Shown: piece after piece, positions 42,858 through 54,062 of the stretch
How the letters are laid out: the number at the start of each line of letters is the position of its first letter
How positions within the stretch are numbered: position 1 is the stretch's first letter
Assembly: GCF_005517195.1 (NCBI RefSeq)
Contig: NZ_CP040244.1
Span: forward strand, 7,272,001-7,336,000
From: Streptomyces vilmorinianum
GTDB taxonomy: Bacteria > Actinomycetota > Actinomycetes > Streptomycetales > Streptomycetaceae
DNA: 64,000 nt
Direction: 5' to 3'
Notes under the pieces: generated by a model
Told to the model about the DNA's origin: nothing
Seen by the model: only the letters and a program-made list of their open reading frames with translations
Databases searched by the model: none
Program-made: the position numbers and the translations under genes

Positions 42858-43454
42858 TTACTTCTCGGTCGCGGCCGCGGTCCTCTTGGCGGGGGCCTTG
42901 CGGGCAGCGGGCTTGCGGGCGGCGGGAGTCTTCTTCGCCTCCGGCTCGTCCGCCTTGGCCTCTGCCTTGGTCTCTGCCTTGGTCTCCGTCTTGGCCTCTG
43001 CCTCTGCCTCTGCCTCGGGCTCCGGCTCGACGACGACGGCGATCTCGGTGAGCTCCTCGGCCGCCTCACCACGCCACGCCTTGACGGCCTCCTCGCCGTG
43101 GGCGGCGACCTCCTCGTACTTCTCGCGCGCCTTGACGGCGTACTCGGCGGCGACGCCGACACCCCGCAGGGCCAGGTCCTGGGCGGTCTCGCCCAGCTTC
43201 TTCAGGTCCGTGTCGAGGGTGCCGACGACCTCCGCGAGCTTCGACTGCACGGTGACCTGGGCCTCCTTGGCCCGGTCCGCGACCTTCTCCTGCACGGCCT
43301 TGGGGTCCGTCCGGCGTACGGCGTCGATCCGCGCGGGCGCCTCGGCGGCGATCTGCTCGATCAGACCGGGGACCTTCTTGGCCTGCTGGACGGCGAGGTC
43401 GGCGGTGCCGGCGGCGAAGTAGAGAGGGGTACGCAGTTCTTCGATGATGGCCAT
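42858..43454 (-). CDS. Heparin-binding-haemagglutinin-like coiled-coil protein
   Basis: The 198-residue protein starts MAIIEELRTPLYFAAGTADLAVQQAKKVP, continues as one long amphipathic helix region to about 150, and ends with a Lys/Ala/Pro-rich tail (KKTPAARKPAARKAPAKR) like mycobacterial HBHA and histone-like tails. A Glu-Ala-Lys repeat (about 145-170) precedes the tail. In mycobacteria HBHA binds sulfated sugars and links cell poles; the Streptomyces role is unclear. It lies 32 bp downstream of the XRE regulator, in the same operon. Confidence 0.8.
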   Translation of the reverse strand: MAIIEELRTPLYFAAGTADLAVQQAKKVPGLIEQIAAEAPARIDAVRRTDPKAVQEKVADRAKEAQVTVQSKLAEVVGTLDTDLKKLGETAQDLALRGVGVAAEYAVKAREKYEEVAAHGEEAVKAWRGEAAEELTEIAVVVEPEPEAEAEAEAKTETKAETKAEAKADEPEAKKTPAARKPAARKAPAKRTAAATEK

Positions 43455-43486
43455 GCTGGTGGTCCTCCCGGATGTGTACGTACGGG

Positions 43487-43912
43487 CTAGCTCGCAGGTC
43501 GTCGTTCGGCATCGGGGGTGTCGTCGCCCTCCGCGCGGCGGTCGCCCTCCGTGGCCTCGGCGGCCTCGGCGGCGTTCTCCTTGCGGAAGGAGTCGTAGAT
43601 CTGGAGCAGCACCTGCTTCTGCCGCTCGTTGATCGAGGGATCGGCCAGGATGACGGCGCGCGTCTCCAGCTCCTCCCGCTCCTTCTCGTCGAGGATCCCG
43701 GCCCGCACGTAGAGCGTCTCGGCGGAGATCCGCAGAGCCTTGGCGACCTGCTGCAGCACCTCGGCGCTGGGCTTGCGCAGGCCTCGCTCGATCTGGCTCA
43801 GATACGGATTGGACACCCCGGCGGCCTCCGCGAGCTGCCGCAACGACAGCTGCGCGGTGCGCCGCTGCTCGCGCAGGTACTCGCCAAGATTGCCGACGTT
43901 GAGTGATGCCAT
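43487..43912 (-). CDS. XRE-family transcriptional regulator
   Basis: The 141-residue protein has an N-terminal Cro/CI helix-turn-helix (about 8-65; GEYLREQRRTAQLSLRQLAEAAGVSNPYLSQIERGLRKPS). A helical region LDEKEREELETRAVILADPSINERQKQVLLQIYDSF and an acidic disordered tail follow. ATG 43912 (MASLNV) was preferred to the upstream TTG/ATG frames because those would read through the 28-bp palindrome. It heads an operon with the HBHA-like and DUF2516 genes and probably represses itself at that palindrome. Confidence 0.88.
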   Translation of the reverse strand: MASLNVGNLGEYLREQRRTAQLSLRQLAEAAGVSNPYLSQIERGLRKPSAEVLQQVAKALRISAETLYVRAGILDEKEREELETRAVILADPSINERQKQVLLQIYDSFRKENAAEAAEATEGDRRAEGDDTPDAERRPAS

Positions 43913-43937
43913 GCTCCGACCATGCCACCGCGCGCTA

Positions 43938-43965
43938 ACTATTGCAAGCACGTGCTTGCAATAGT
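43938..43965. promoter_or_regulatory. 28-bp perfect palindrome upstream of the XRE gene
   Basis: The half-site ACTATTGCAAGCAC is followed directly by its exact complement, with no spacer, 25 bp before the XRE start codon. A/T-rich ends around a GC core and the position over the promoter make it a strong operator candidate for autoregulation. Confidence 0.75.
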
Positions 43966-44100
43966 GTCGCACCTCACCTCGTGACGACGACGGCGACGGC
44001 GACAGCGACGGCGGCGGGGCCGAGCCAAGGGCCTCCCGCGCAGCGGGAGTTCGGGCCGCGGCGAGGTTCCGGCGGGCCGGGCCTTGGCTAGTCTGCTCGG

Positions 44101-47100
44101 GTGACCACCGACCTGACCCTGCTGCCGCGTGTCGCCTACCGCGGACAGGAGGTCACCGCGCCCCGGCTCCGCGGCCTCCTCGCGCTGCTCGCGAGCGACC
44201 TGCGCACGGGCTGCGGCAGCGAGCGGCTCGTGGCAGGGCTGTGGCCGGACGCGTTGCCGGAGCGGCCGGGAAAGGCGGTACAGGTCCTCGTGTCCAGGGC
44301 GCGGGCGCTGCTGGGCGCCGACGTCATCGCCAGTACGCCGACCGGCTACCGGCTCGCCCTCGCCGAGGACCAGGTCGACAGCTCCGCCCTGCTGCTGCAC
44401 GCCGCCACCAGCGCGGACCGGGCCAGGGCCGGGGACCACGCGGGATCGCTGGCGGCGGCCGAGGCCGGGCTCGCGCTGTGGGAGGGCACCCCTGACGGGC
44501 CCGGCGGACCCGGCGGACCCGGCGGAACCACAGACCCCGTAGCCGCGTTGCGCACCGAGCGCGCCCCCGTCCGCGGCACGCTCGCCCGCGCGCGGGCGCT
44601 CGCGCTCGCCCGCCTCGGACGGCACGCGGAGGCGGCCGGGCCGCTGGCCGCGGCCGCCTCGGAGCATCCGCGCGACGAGGAGGTGCTCGCCGAGCTGCTG
44701 CGCGGCGAGGCGGCGACGACGGGCCCGTCCGCCGCGCTGATGCGGTACGAGGCGTACCGCCGTGAGCTGCGCGACGAGCTCGGTACGGATCCGGGCGCCG
44801 CGCTCAAGGCCGTACAGCGGGAGCTGCTGCGCGGCGAGGCGCCTGCGGTCAGGCACGGCGTGCCGCACGAGCCGAACCCGCTGCTCGGCCGGGACGAGGA
44901 CATCGCGGCGGTGGAGCGGCTGCTGCGCGCCTCCCGCGCCGTCACCCTCGTAGGACCCGGCGGCCTCGGCAAGACCCGGCTCGCGCACGCCGTCAGCCGC
45001 CGGGCCGAGCAGCGCGTGGTGTATTTCGTGCCGCTCGCCGGCGTCACCGCGGACGAGGACGTGGCCGCGGAGGTGGCCTCGGCGCTCGGCGCGGGCGAGG
45101 GGCGGCCCTCCGCCGTGAGCGGTCACGCCGCGGCCGACCCGGTGTCCGGCATCCTCGGCGTGCTCGGCTCCGGGCCCGCTCTGCTGGCCCTGGACAACTG
45201 CGAGCAGGTCGTCCGGGGCGCCGCCGACCTCGTACAGGCCCTGGTCTCGTCCTCGAGGGACCTGCGGGTGCTCACCACCAGCCGGGCCCCGCTCGGCCTC
45301 ACGTCGGAGGCGGTGTACGCGCTGCCTGAGCTCGGTCCCGCCACCTCGGCCGAGCTGTTCACCCAGCGCGCCCGGGCCGCCAGGCCCGGCGTGGAGCTGC
45401 CGCCGGACGCGGTGGCCGAGCTGTGCCGCCACCTCGACGGGCTGCCGCTCGCCCTGGAGCTGGCCGCGGCGCGGGTGCGGGTGCTCTCGGTGCCGGAGAT
45501 CGCCCGCCGCCTCGGCGACCGGTTCGCGCTCCTTCGCGGCGGGGTGCGGGACGTGCCGGAGCGCCACCGCACGCTGCACGCGGTCGTGGACTGGAGCTGG
45601 AACCTGCTGGACGAGGACGCCAGGGCCGCGCTGCGCATGCTGTCCGTCTTTCCCGGCGGCTTCTCCGGCGAGGCGGCGGAGCAGGTGCTCGGCGAGGACG
45701 CGCTGTTCCTGCTTGAGCAGTTGGCCGGTCAGTCGCTGATCACTGTCGCCGACACCCCGGCCGGTATGCGGTTCAGGATGCTGGAGACCATACGGGAGTT
45801 CAGCGCGGCCCGGCGTGCGGAGGCGGGCGAGGACGAGGAGGCCGTGGGCCGGTTCCTCGCCTGGGCGCGGGACTTCGGGATCGCGCACCACGACTGGTTC
45901 TTCGGCTCGGGACCGCTGTCCGCCTGGGAGCGGATCAGGGCCGAGCAGGACAACCTCGTGCTGGCCCTGCGGCACGCCCTGGCCCGTACGGACGGCCCCA
46001 CCACCGCCGCCCTCACCGCCGTCCTCGCCGCCCTGTGGTCCACCGGCTCCAACTACCCCCGCCTCGTCGCCCTCGCCGCGGAGACCGGCCCGCCGCTGTC
46101 GCACTACCACCCCGAGCCCGAACACGTCGAAGTCGCCCGCGCCGCCGCGGTGTTGTGCACGGCGAGCCTGTTCATGGGCTACGGCCCGCACGTCGTACGC
46201 CAGCTCGTCACCCTCCGGCGGCTGCCCCCGGCCCCGCCGGACACGCTGCTGCGCGCCATCGCGACAGTGCTGAGCGCGGTCCCCGAGATGCTGCCTCCCG
46301 ACTACGACGTGCTGCGGGGGCTCTGCGACAGCGAGCAGCCGCTGCTCGCCGGCATCGCGGAGTGCGTCGCCACCTACGTCTGGGAGTCGGAGCACGACAT
46401 CGACCGCGCGCTCGCCTCGGCTCGGCGGATCATCGCCGCACTGGCGCCGGTCGACAACCCGTTCCTGCAGGTCATGGGCCACGCCCGGCTGAGCGAGCTG
46501 TACTTGCAGACGGAGCAGGGCGAGGCCGCGTACGGACACCTCAAGGCGGCGCTCCAAGCGCTCCAGGCGCTGCCGCGGCTCGGCGACGAGCACGACTTCA
46601 TCGGCGTCCGCTGGAGTCTCGTCCTCGCCTGCCTGCAGCGCGGCGACCCCGACGAGGCCGAGTACTGGCTGCGGCAGGCCGCGGGCGCCAACACCTCGCA
46701 GCAGGACGACCACAGCATGGACCTCCTCGGGCGCGCCGAGATCGCGCTCGCCCGCGGACTGACGGAGGTCGGGCTCGGCTTGTGGCGCTCCGCCGTGCAG
46801 CCGCTGCCCGCAGCCGACTCGACACACGGCGGCGACCCCTTCCTCGACCGGTGGGTACTGCAGATCCTGGCGGTGGCGGTGACGGCGCACGCGCACGCCG
46901 GCCGTCTCGAGCTCGTCGCGGAGCCGGTCGACCGACTGCGGCAGGGGCTGCGAACCCTGCTCTCCGGTCCGTCCGGCTCGCCCATGGAGTTCCCGGTGTT
47001 CGGGACGGTGCTGCACGCGCTCGGCATGGCGGGGCTCGCGTCCGGCGACACCGGTGCCGTACGGATGATCGCGCTGGCCGAACGGCTGCGGGTGCTGCGC

Positions 47101-47271
47101 GATTTCCAGCCGACGATGTCGGCGGACCGCGCCCGGCAGGCGGTCGGGGCCGCCGGGAACGCTGCCAGGGCGGCGTACGCCGACGCGGTGTCGGAGTACG
47201 CCGCCCTGGAGCGGGACGAGCTGCGGGAGGCGGCCCGCGCTGTCATGGCGGTTACTTCGGGTCGCGGTTGA
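44101..47271 (+). CDS. AfsR-like regulator: winged helix-BTAD-NB-ARC-helical repeats
   Basis: The 1056-residue protein has a winged helix (about 1-90), a BTAD domain (about 92-245; YRRELRDELGTDPGAALKAVQ), and an NB-ARC NTPase with Walker A GPGGLGKT (285-292), Walker B LLALDNCEQV and GLPLALELAAAR. About 550 residues of helical TPR-like repeats follow. AfsR-type proteins respond to kinase input or ligands and activate secondary metabolism. The DNA-binding part is shorter than in AfsR. GTG 44101 opens the winged helix. The 3' end overlaps the convergent ABC permease by 20 bp. The adjoining exporter genes are possible targets. Confidence 0.88.
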   Translation: MTTDLTLLPRVAYRGQEVTAPRLRGLLALLASDLRTGCGSERLVAGLWPDALPERPGKAVQVLVSRARALLGADVIASTPTGYRLALAEDQVDSSALLLHAATSADRARAGDHAGSLAAAEAGLALWEGTPDGPGGPGGPGGTTDPVAALRTERAPVRGTLARARALALARLGRHAEAAGPLAAAASEHPRDEEVLAELLRGEAATTGPSAALMRYEAYRRELRDELGTDPGAALKAVQRELLRGEAPAVRHGVPHEPNPLLGRDEDIAAVERLLRASRAVTLVGPGGLGKTRLAHAVSRRAEQRVVYFVPLAGVTADEDVAAEVASALGAGEGRPSAVSGHAAADPVSGILGVLGSGPALLALDNCEQVVRGAADLVQALVSSSRDLRVLTTSRAPLGLTSEAVYALPELGPATSAELFTQRARAARPGVELPPDAVAELCRHLDGLPLALELAAARVRVLSVPEIARRLGDRFALLRGGVRDVPERHRTLHAVVDWSWNLLDEDARAALRMLSVFPGGFSGEAAEQVLGEDALFLLEQLAGQSLITVADTPAGMRFRMLETIREFSAARRAEAGEDEEAVGRFLAWARDFGIAHHDWFFGSGPLSAWERIRAEQDNLVLALRHALARTDGPTTAALTAVLAALWSTGSNYPRLVALAAETGPPLSHYHPEPEHVEVARAAAVLCTASLFMGYGPHVVRQLVTLRRLPPAPPDTLLRAIATVLSAVPEMLPPDYDVLRGLCDSEQPLLAGIAECVATYVWESEHDIDRALASARRIIAALAPVDNPFLQVMGHARLSELYLQTEQGEAAYGHLKAALQALQALPRLGDEHDFIGVRWSLVLACLQRGDPDEAEYWLRQAAGANTSQQDDHSMDLLGRAEIALARGLTEVGLGLWRSAVQPLPAADSTHGGDPFLDRWVLQILAVAVTAHAHAGRLELVAEPVDRLRQGLRTLLSGPSGSPMEFPVFGTVLHALGMAGLASGDTGAVRMIALAERLRVLRDFQPTMSADRARQAVGAAGNAARAAYADAVSEYAALERDELREAARAVMAVTSGRG

Positions 47272-48046
47272 ACAGTGCTGTCGACCAGCGGTAGCCGAGC
47301 GCGGTGAGGCCGACGCACCAGGCGATGGCGATCCACCCGTTGTTGCCGATCTCGGTGCCGAGCAGCAGTCCGCGCAGGGTCTCGATGGCGGGGGTGAAGG
47401 GCTGGTACTCGGCGATGGGCTGGAACCAGCCGGGCATGGTGTCGGCGGGGATGAAGGCGCTGGAGATGAGCGGCAGGAGAATCAGCGGCATGGCCATGTT
47501 GCTGGCGGCCTCGGGGTTCGGGCTGGCCATGCCCATCCCGACCGCGATCCAGGTGAGCGCCAGGGTGAACAGCGCGAGCAGCCCGAACGCCGCCAGCCAC
47601 TCCAGGGCGGTGGCGTCGGTGGAGCGAAAGCCCATGGCCACGGCGACGGCACTGACCAGGACCAGGCTGGCGAGCACCTGCAGCACGCTGCCGGCGACGT
47701 GTCCGATGAGCACCGAGCCGCGGTGGAGCGCCATGGTGCGGAAGCGGGCGATCAAGCCCTCGGTCATGTCCATGGAGACGGAGATCGCGGCCCCGATCAC
47801 GGTGGAGCCGATGGTCATCATCAGCAGGCCCGGGACGATGTAGGCGATATAGGCGGAGCGGTCGGCGACGCCGCCGCCGCCGATGCCCGCGCTCATCACG
47901 TCTCCGAAGATGTAGACGAAGAGCAGCAGCAGCATGATCGGAGTGAGCAGCAGGTTCAGCGTCATGGACGGGTAGCGCCGGGCGTGCAGCAGGTTGCGGC
48001 GCAGCATGGTGTTCGAGTTGCGGACGGCGAGGGAGAAGGCGTTCAT
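47252..48046 (-). CDS. ABC-2 permease, DrrB-like
   Basis: The 264-residue protein has six predicted membrane helices with the ABC-2 pattern (TLNLLLTPIMLLLLFVYIFG, YIAYIVPGLLMMTIGSTVIGAAISVSMDMTEGLIARF, ALFTLALTWIAVGMGMA, FIPADTMPGWFQPIAEYQPFTPAIETLRGLLLG). The MTEGLIARFRTM and MPGWFQPIAEYQPFTP segments are characteristic of DrrB/daunorubicin-type exporters. It overlaps the ATPase gene by 4 bp (ATGA), so the two form one exporter. Confidence 0.9.
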   Translation of the reverse strand: MNAFSLAVRNSNTMLRRNLLHARRYPSMTLNLLLTPIMLLLLFVYIFGDVMSAGIGGGGVADRSAYIAYIVPGLLMMTIGSTVIGAAISVSMDMTEGLIARFRTMALHRGSVLIGHVAGSVLQVLASLVLVSAVAVAMGFRSTDATALEWLAAFGLLALFTLALTWIAVGMGMASPNPEAASNMAMPLILLPLISSAFIPADTMPGWFQPIAEYQPFTPAIETLRGLLLGTEIGNNGWIAIAWCVGLTALGYRWSTALFNRDPK

Positions 48047-49014
48047 CGGGCGGTCTCCTTGGACTGGCTGGGGACGTGGGTGGAGCCGGTCAGGGCGAAG
48101 AACACGTCGTCGAGGTCGGGGGTGTGCACGGTCAGCTCGTCGGCCTCGATGCCGGCGGTGTCGAGCCAGTCGAGGATGGAGCGCAGCTCGCGCTGGCTGC
48201 CGTCGCTGGGGATCTGCAGCGCCAGCGCCTCGTCGTCGCGGGTGGCCTCGCGCAGGGCGACGGCGGCGCGCTGGTAGTCGTTGGGGTCGGTGAAGCGGAG
48301 CCGGACGTGTCCGCCGGGGATGAGCCGCTTGAGCTCCTCGGCGGTGCCCTCGGCGGCGATCTTGCCGTCGTTGAGGACGGCGATGCGGTCGGCGAGTTCG
48401 TCGGCCTCCTCCAGGTACTGGGTGGTGAGGAAGACGGTGACGCCGCCGGTGACGAGTTCGCGGATGATCTGCCACATGTTGTGGCGGCTGCGCGGGTCGA
48501 GGCCGGTGGTCGGCTCGTCAAGGAAGATGATCCGCGGGTTGCCGACCAGCGTCATGGCGATGTCCAGGCGGCGCTTCATGCCGCCGGAGTAGGTGGAGAC
48601 GGGCTTCGACGCGGCTTCCGTCAGGTCGAAGCGTTCGAGGAGTTCGGCGGCCCTGCGGCGGCCCTCGCCGCGGGGGAGCAGGTGCAGGTCCGCCATCAGG
48701 AGCATGTTCTCCTGACCGGTGATCAGGCCGTCGACGGCGGAGAACTGGCCGGTGACACCGATCGCGGCCCGCACCGCCTGCGGGGCGGTGGCCAGGTCGT
48801 GGCCGCCGACGTGCAGATCGCCGGCGTCGGCGGTGATCAGGGTGGAGAGGATCTTGACGGCGGTGGTCTTGCCGGCCCCGTTCGGGCCGAGCAGGGAGAA
48901 GACCGTGCCGGCCGGCACCGCCAGATCGATGCCGTCGAGGACTGTCTTGTCCCCGTAGGACTTACGCAGCCCCTTGGCCGCGATGGCGAGTGAGTGCGAT
49001 GTCGTTGTCGTCAT
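48043..49014 (-). CDS. ABC exporter ATPase, DrrA-like
   Basis: The 323-residue protein has Walker A LLGPNGAGKTT (about 42-52), Q-loop GVTGQFSAVD, signature YSGGMKRRLD, Walker B IIFLDEPTTGLDPRSR and LTTQYLEEADELADRIAVL. A DrrA-type C-terminal domain ends with ELTVHTPDLDDVFFALTG. It drives export of a hydrophobic drug with the permease encoded directly downstream. ATG 49014 is the family-like start. An inverted repeat (49069-49082) sits 55 bp upstream. Confidence 0.92.
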   Translation of the reverse strand: MTTTTSHSLAIAAKGLRKSYGDKTVLDGIDLAVPAGTVFSLLGPNGAGKTTAVKILSTLITADAGDLHVGGHDLATAPQAVRAAIGVTGQFSAVDGLITGQENMLLMADLHLLPRGEGRRRAAELLERFDLTEAASKPVSTYSGGMKRRLDIAMTLVGNPRIIFLDEPTTGLDPRSRHNMWQIIRELVTGGVTVFLTTQYLEEADELADRIAVLNDGKIAAEGTAEELKRLIPGGHVRLRFTDPNDYQRAAVALREATRDDEALALQIPSDGSQRELRSILDWLDTAGIEADELTVHTPDLDDVFFALTGSTHVPSQSKETAR

Positions 49015-49068
49015 GCCGCAGAGAGTGCGGCAGGGCGCGTTCAGCGCGGTTTCACGCTGGTTTCAGTG

Positions 49069-49082
49069 CCCTGGAACCAGGG
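49069..49082. promoter_or_regulatory. Inverted repeat in the exporter promoter
   Basis: CCCTGG-AA-CCAGGG lies in the 241-bp gap between the divergent exporter and VOC genes. It could bind a regulator. The adjacent GACGAGGCA-like repeats (49095-49132) have no clear role. Confidence 0.4.
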
Positions 49083-49255
49083 TCGCCTTGGCGGACGACG
49101 AGGCACGACGAAGCACAACGAGGCAGGACGAGGCCGCTCACGAGCCGTTCGGAAGCCGATCAGGATTCGAGAAGCGCAGGACCCTGGGCCGCGCCTAGCG
49201 TGAAGGCCATGGGCAACCGCCCGACCGAATCCCACCCAAGACTTCAGGAGCGATC

Positions 49256-49591
49256 ATGATCAAGACCGTGCTGCACCCCGTCTCCGACCTGGCGAAGGCC
49301 ACGGAGGTGTACGCCGCCCTGCTCGGCGTGGCGCCGCAGGCCGAGGGTCCCTACTACGTCGGCTTCGAGGCCGACGGCCAGCACATCGGGCTGGTGCCGG
49401 GCGGTGGACCGCAGGGCATGACCTCACCGGTGGCGTACTGGCACGTGCCCGACATCGAGGCGAAGCTGGCCGAGGTGACCGCCGCGGGTGCCACCGTGAA
49501 GGAGCAGCCGCACGACGTCGGCGGCGGCCGCCTGGTGGCCACCGTCACGGACCCCGACGGCAACGTCCTCGGCCTGATTCAGGACCAGTGA
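49256..49591 (+). CDS. VOC (glyoxalase/bleomycin-resistance fold) protein
   Basis: The 111-residue single-module VOC protein has paired beta-alpha-beta-beta-beta units: IKTVLHPVSDLAKATEVYAALLG, then YYVGFEADGQHIGLV, and AYWHVPDIEAKLAEVTAAGATV with VATVTDPDGNVLGLIQ. His/Glu positions of a metal site are only partly present. Such proteins bind or modify small molecules, including drug sequestration. AGGAGCGATC precedes ATG 49256. It is followed closely by the UvrA-like gene and may share its transcript. Confidence 0.85.
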   Translation: MIKTVLHPVSDLAKATEVYAALLGVAPQAEGPYYVGFEADGQHIGLVPGGGPQGMTSPVAYWHVPDIEAKLAEVTAAGATVKEQPHDVGGGRLVATVTDPDGNVLGLIQDQ

Positions 49592-49667
49592 GTTCCGGCA
49601 GGCCCAGGCGCGCTGGGCCGAGGCGAAGCAGAATCGGAAGGCGGCCCGCGCAACGGATGGAGACACG

Positions 49668-52175
<2,508 letters not shown>

Positions 52176-52296
52176 CCCGCACACGGTCCCGCTGTGACCC
52201 GGATCACTCCCCCAAGATCATCAGGAGCGATGACTTCACGGCGGCGCGGCGGTCTTATTGCCGTAGATCGCGAACGAGACAAGAGGAGCGGTTCCC

Positions 52297-52920
52297 ATGC
52301 GCATCGTCGTCAGTGAGTTCATCAGCCTCGACGGCATCGTGCAGGCCCCCGGCGGCCCCGAGGAGGACACCGACGGCGGCTTCGCGCACGGCGGCTGGAC
52401 GCACCCGTTCTTCGACCCGGAGGTGGTGGGCGGCGCCTTCGACGAGGCGATGAGCAAGGCCGACGCGCTGCTCTTCGGGCGGCGTACGTGGCAGACGATG
52501 GCCGGGGCGTGGCCCGAGCGGGCCGGGGACCCGTTCGCCGACCGGATGAACGCGCTTCCGAAGTACGTCGTGTCCCGGACCCTCGGCGACGGCGACGAGC
52601 TGACCTGGAACAACACCACGCGCATCCCGGGCGAGGACGCCGTCGCCCGCATCCGGGAGCTGCGGGAGGCCGCGGGCGGCGACATGGTCGTCATGGGGAG
52701 CCCCACGCTCGTGCGCACCCTGCTGAGCGAGGGCCTCGTCGACGAGCTGCGGCTGATCGTCATGCCGGTGCTCCTCGGCGGCGGCAAGTCGATCTTCCCG
52801 CAGGACGGCGGGCTGCACACGCTCGACCTGATCTCGACGGTGACCAGCGACGCGGGCGTGAACGTCTGCACCTACCGCCCTCGCCCCGCCGCCACCCCCG
52901 ACCAGCCATCCGCTTCCTGA
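52297..52920 (+). CDS. Dihydrofolate-reductase-fold (RibD C-terminal-like) protein
   Basis: The 207-residue protein starts MRIVVSEFISLDGIVQAPGG and has FGRRTWQTMAGAWPER, KYVVSRTL and GDMVVMGSPTLVRTLLSEGLVDELRLIVMPVLLGGGKSIFP. These mark the YyaP/YwjB branch of the DHFR/RibD superfamily, which are NADPH-dependent reductases of unknown substrate. AAGAGGAGC precedes ATG 52297. It lies 121 bp after the UvrA-like gene on the same strand. Confidence 0.88.
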   Translation: MRIVVSEFISLDGIVQAPGGPEEDTDGGFAHGGWTHPFFDPEVVGGAFDEAMSKADALLFGRRTWQTMAGAWPERAGDPFADRMNALPKYVVSRTLGDGDELTWNNTTRIPGEDAVARIRELREAAGGDMVVMGSPTLVRTLLSEGLVDELRLIVMPVLLGGGKSIFPQDGGLHTLDLISTVTSDAGVNVCTYRPRPAATPDQPSAS

Positions 52921-53161
52921 CAATCCGCGACGGATCGACCTCGCAGAGCTCGCCGAGCTCGCCGAGCTCGCCGACGAACCCTGGGTGGGCAGCGAGCGCC
53001 CCGGCCCCTGCCTCACCCGAACGTGGTCGTCCGCAAGGTCCGCGGCCCGGAGCCGGTCCGCTCGATCCAGGCGGCGGTACGGGAGTCCTCGCGCGCCCTG
53101 CTCGCCGTACGGGGTCTCCTCGCGGCGCTTCAGGAGGCGGGAGCGACCGGGCCGCACCCGC
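52921..53161 (+). other. Intergenic region with a 9-bp repeat and a possible gene remnant
   Basis: GAGCTCGCC is repeated four times (about 52946-52975). After it, one plus frame reads VVVRKVRGPEPVRSIQAAVR and continues helical to LLAALQEAG, while a different frame before it reads PWVGSERPGPCL. This may be a frameshifted remnant of a gene. It has no start codon with a ribosome site, and I cannot name a parent family. Confidence 0.3.
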
Positions 53162-53923
53162 TCACTTCCGGCCCTCCACCAGCAGCGCGACCCCGTCGAG
53201 GATCCGCGCCAGGCCGAAGCGGAACTCGTCGTCCGGCCCGTCCGCCTGGTCGAGCACCCCCGAGTCGAGCATCCGCGCCACCGCCGGGAAGCGCGCCGGG
53301 TCGGCGAGCCGGCGCAGGGTGTGGCTGTAGCGGGCCAGGACGACCCCGGGCTCCTGGCCGCTCGCGTCGATCGCGGCGGCGAGGTCGGCGCTCATCATGG
53401 CGTCGCTCTTGACGAAGCCCCCCACCAGCAGGGTCACCGAGATCTTGGTGCCCTCGTCGAGGTCGGTGTCGGCGAGGGCGACCATGGCCTTCTCCCACCA
53501 GGCGACGGCGTGCGGGGTCGCGGGCGGGCCGGAGATGGGGACCCGCACCAGCCAGAGGTGGCGGTGGTAGACCTCGCGCAGCGCCCAGGACCACCGCTCC
53601 ATCGCCTCGCGCCAGCCGGTGCCGGGCGGGAACAGCTCGGGCGGGGCGCCGGTGGCCGCGTCCTGCATCAGGACGTACAGCTCGCTCTTCGCGCCGACAT
53701 AGCGGTAGAGCGACATCGTGGAGACGCCGAGCTCCTTCGCGATCCGCCCCATGGAGACGGCGTCCAGGCCCTCCGCCGAGGCGACGCCCACGGCCGCGTC
53801 GACGATCCGGTCGAGGGTCAGGCCGGGCTTGGGTCCCTTCGAGGGGCGTTCGCGCAGGCCCCAGGCGGCCTCGATGCTCGGCGGCAGAAACGACCCGCCG
53901 CCCTTCTCCCTGCCGTCCACCAC
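53162..53923 (-). CDS. TetR-family regulator
   Basis: The 253-residue protein has an N-terminal TetR helix-turn-helix (about 30-75; DRIVDAAVGVASAEGLDAVSMGRIAKELGVSTMSLYRYVGAKSEL) and a C-terminal ligand-binding domain of the actinobacterial TetR_C type. GTG 53923 has AGGAAGGG about 9 nt upstream. It is divergent from the second ABC exporter operon, so it very probably represses that exporter and itself until a drug binds. Confidence 0.9.
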   Translation of the reverse strand: MVDGREKGGGSFLPPSIEAAWGLRERPSKGPKPGLTLDRIVDAAVGVASAEGLDAVSMGRIAKELGVSTMSLYRYVGAKSELYVLMQDAATGAPPELFPPGTGWREAMERWSWALREVYHRHLWLVRVPISGPPATPHAVAWWEKAMVALADTDLDEGTKISVTLLVGGFVKSDAMMSADLAAAIDASGQEPGVVLARYSHTLRRLADPARFPAVARMLDSGVLDQADGPDDEFRFGLARILDGVALLVEGRK

Positions 53924-53959
53924 GACCGACCGCCCTTCCTCGCTTGACGGCCATCCTAG

Positions 53960-53990
53960 TAATGCGTAACCCTTACACAATAACGCGTAA
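53960..53990. promoter_or_regulatory. Operator candidate between tetR and the ABC exporter
   Basis: TAATGCGTAA (53960-53969) and TAACGCGTAA (53981-53990) are direct repeats with start points 21 bp apart, two helical turns. GTAA-CCC-TTAC adds an inner inverted repeat. This AT-richer patch between divergent genes overlaps the likely promoters. Confidence 0.55.
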
Positions 53991-54062
53991 GGCATACGCA
54001 GTACGAGCCCCGGGCCGATCCTGTCGAGCCCCAGCCCCAGCCCCAGCCCAAGGAGTGCCGCC

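Noticed and set aside
43939..47016. 1025-residue minus-strand frame opposite the AfsR-like gene
   Set aside because: It has no recognisable motifs and is Arg/Gly/Glu-rich, while the plus strand has intact Walker A, Walker B and GLPL motifs.
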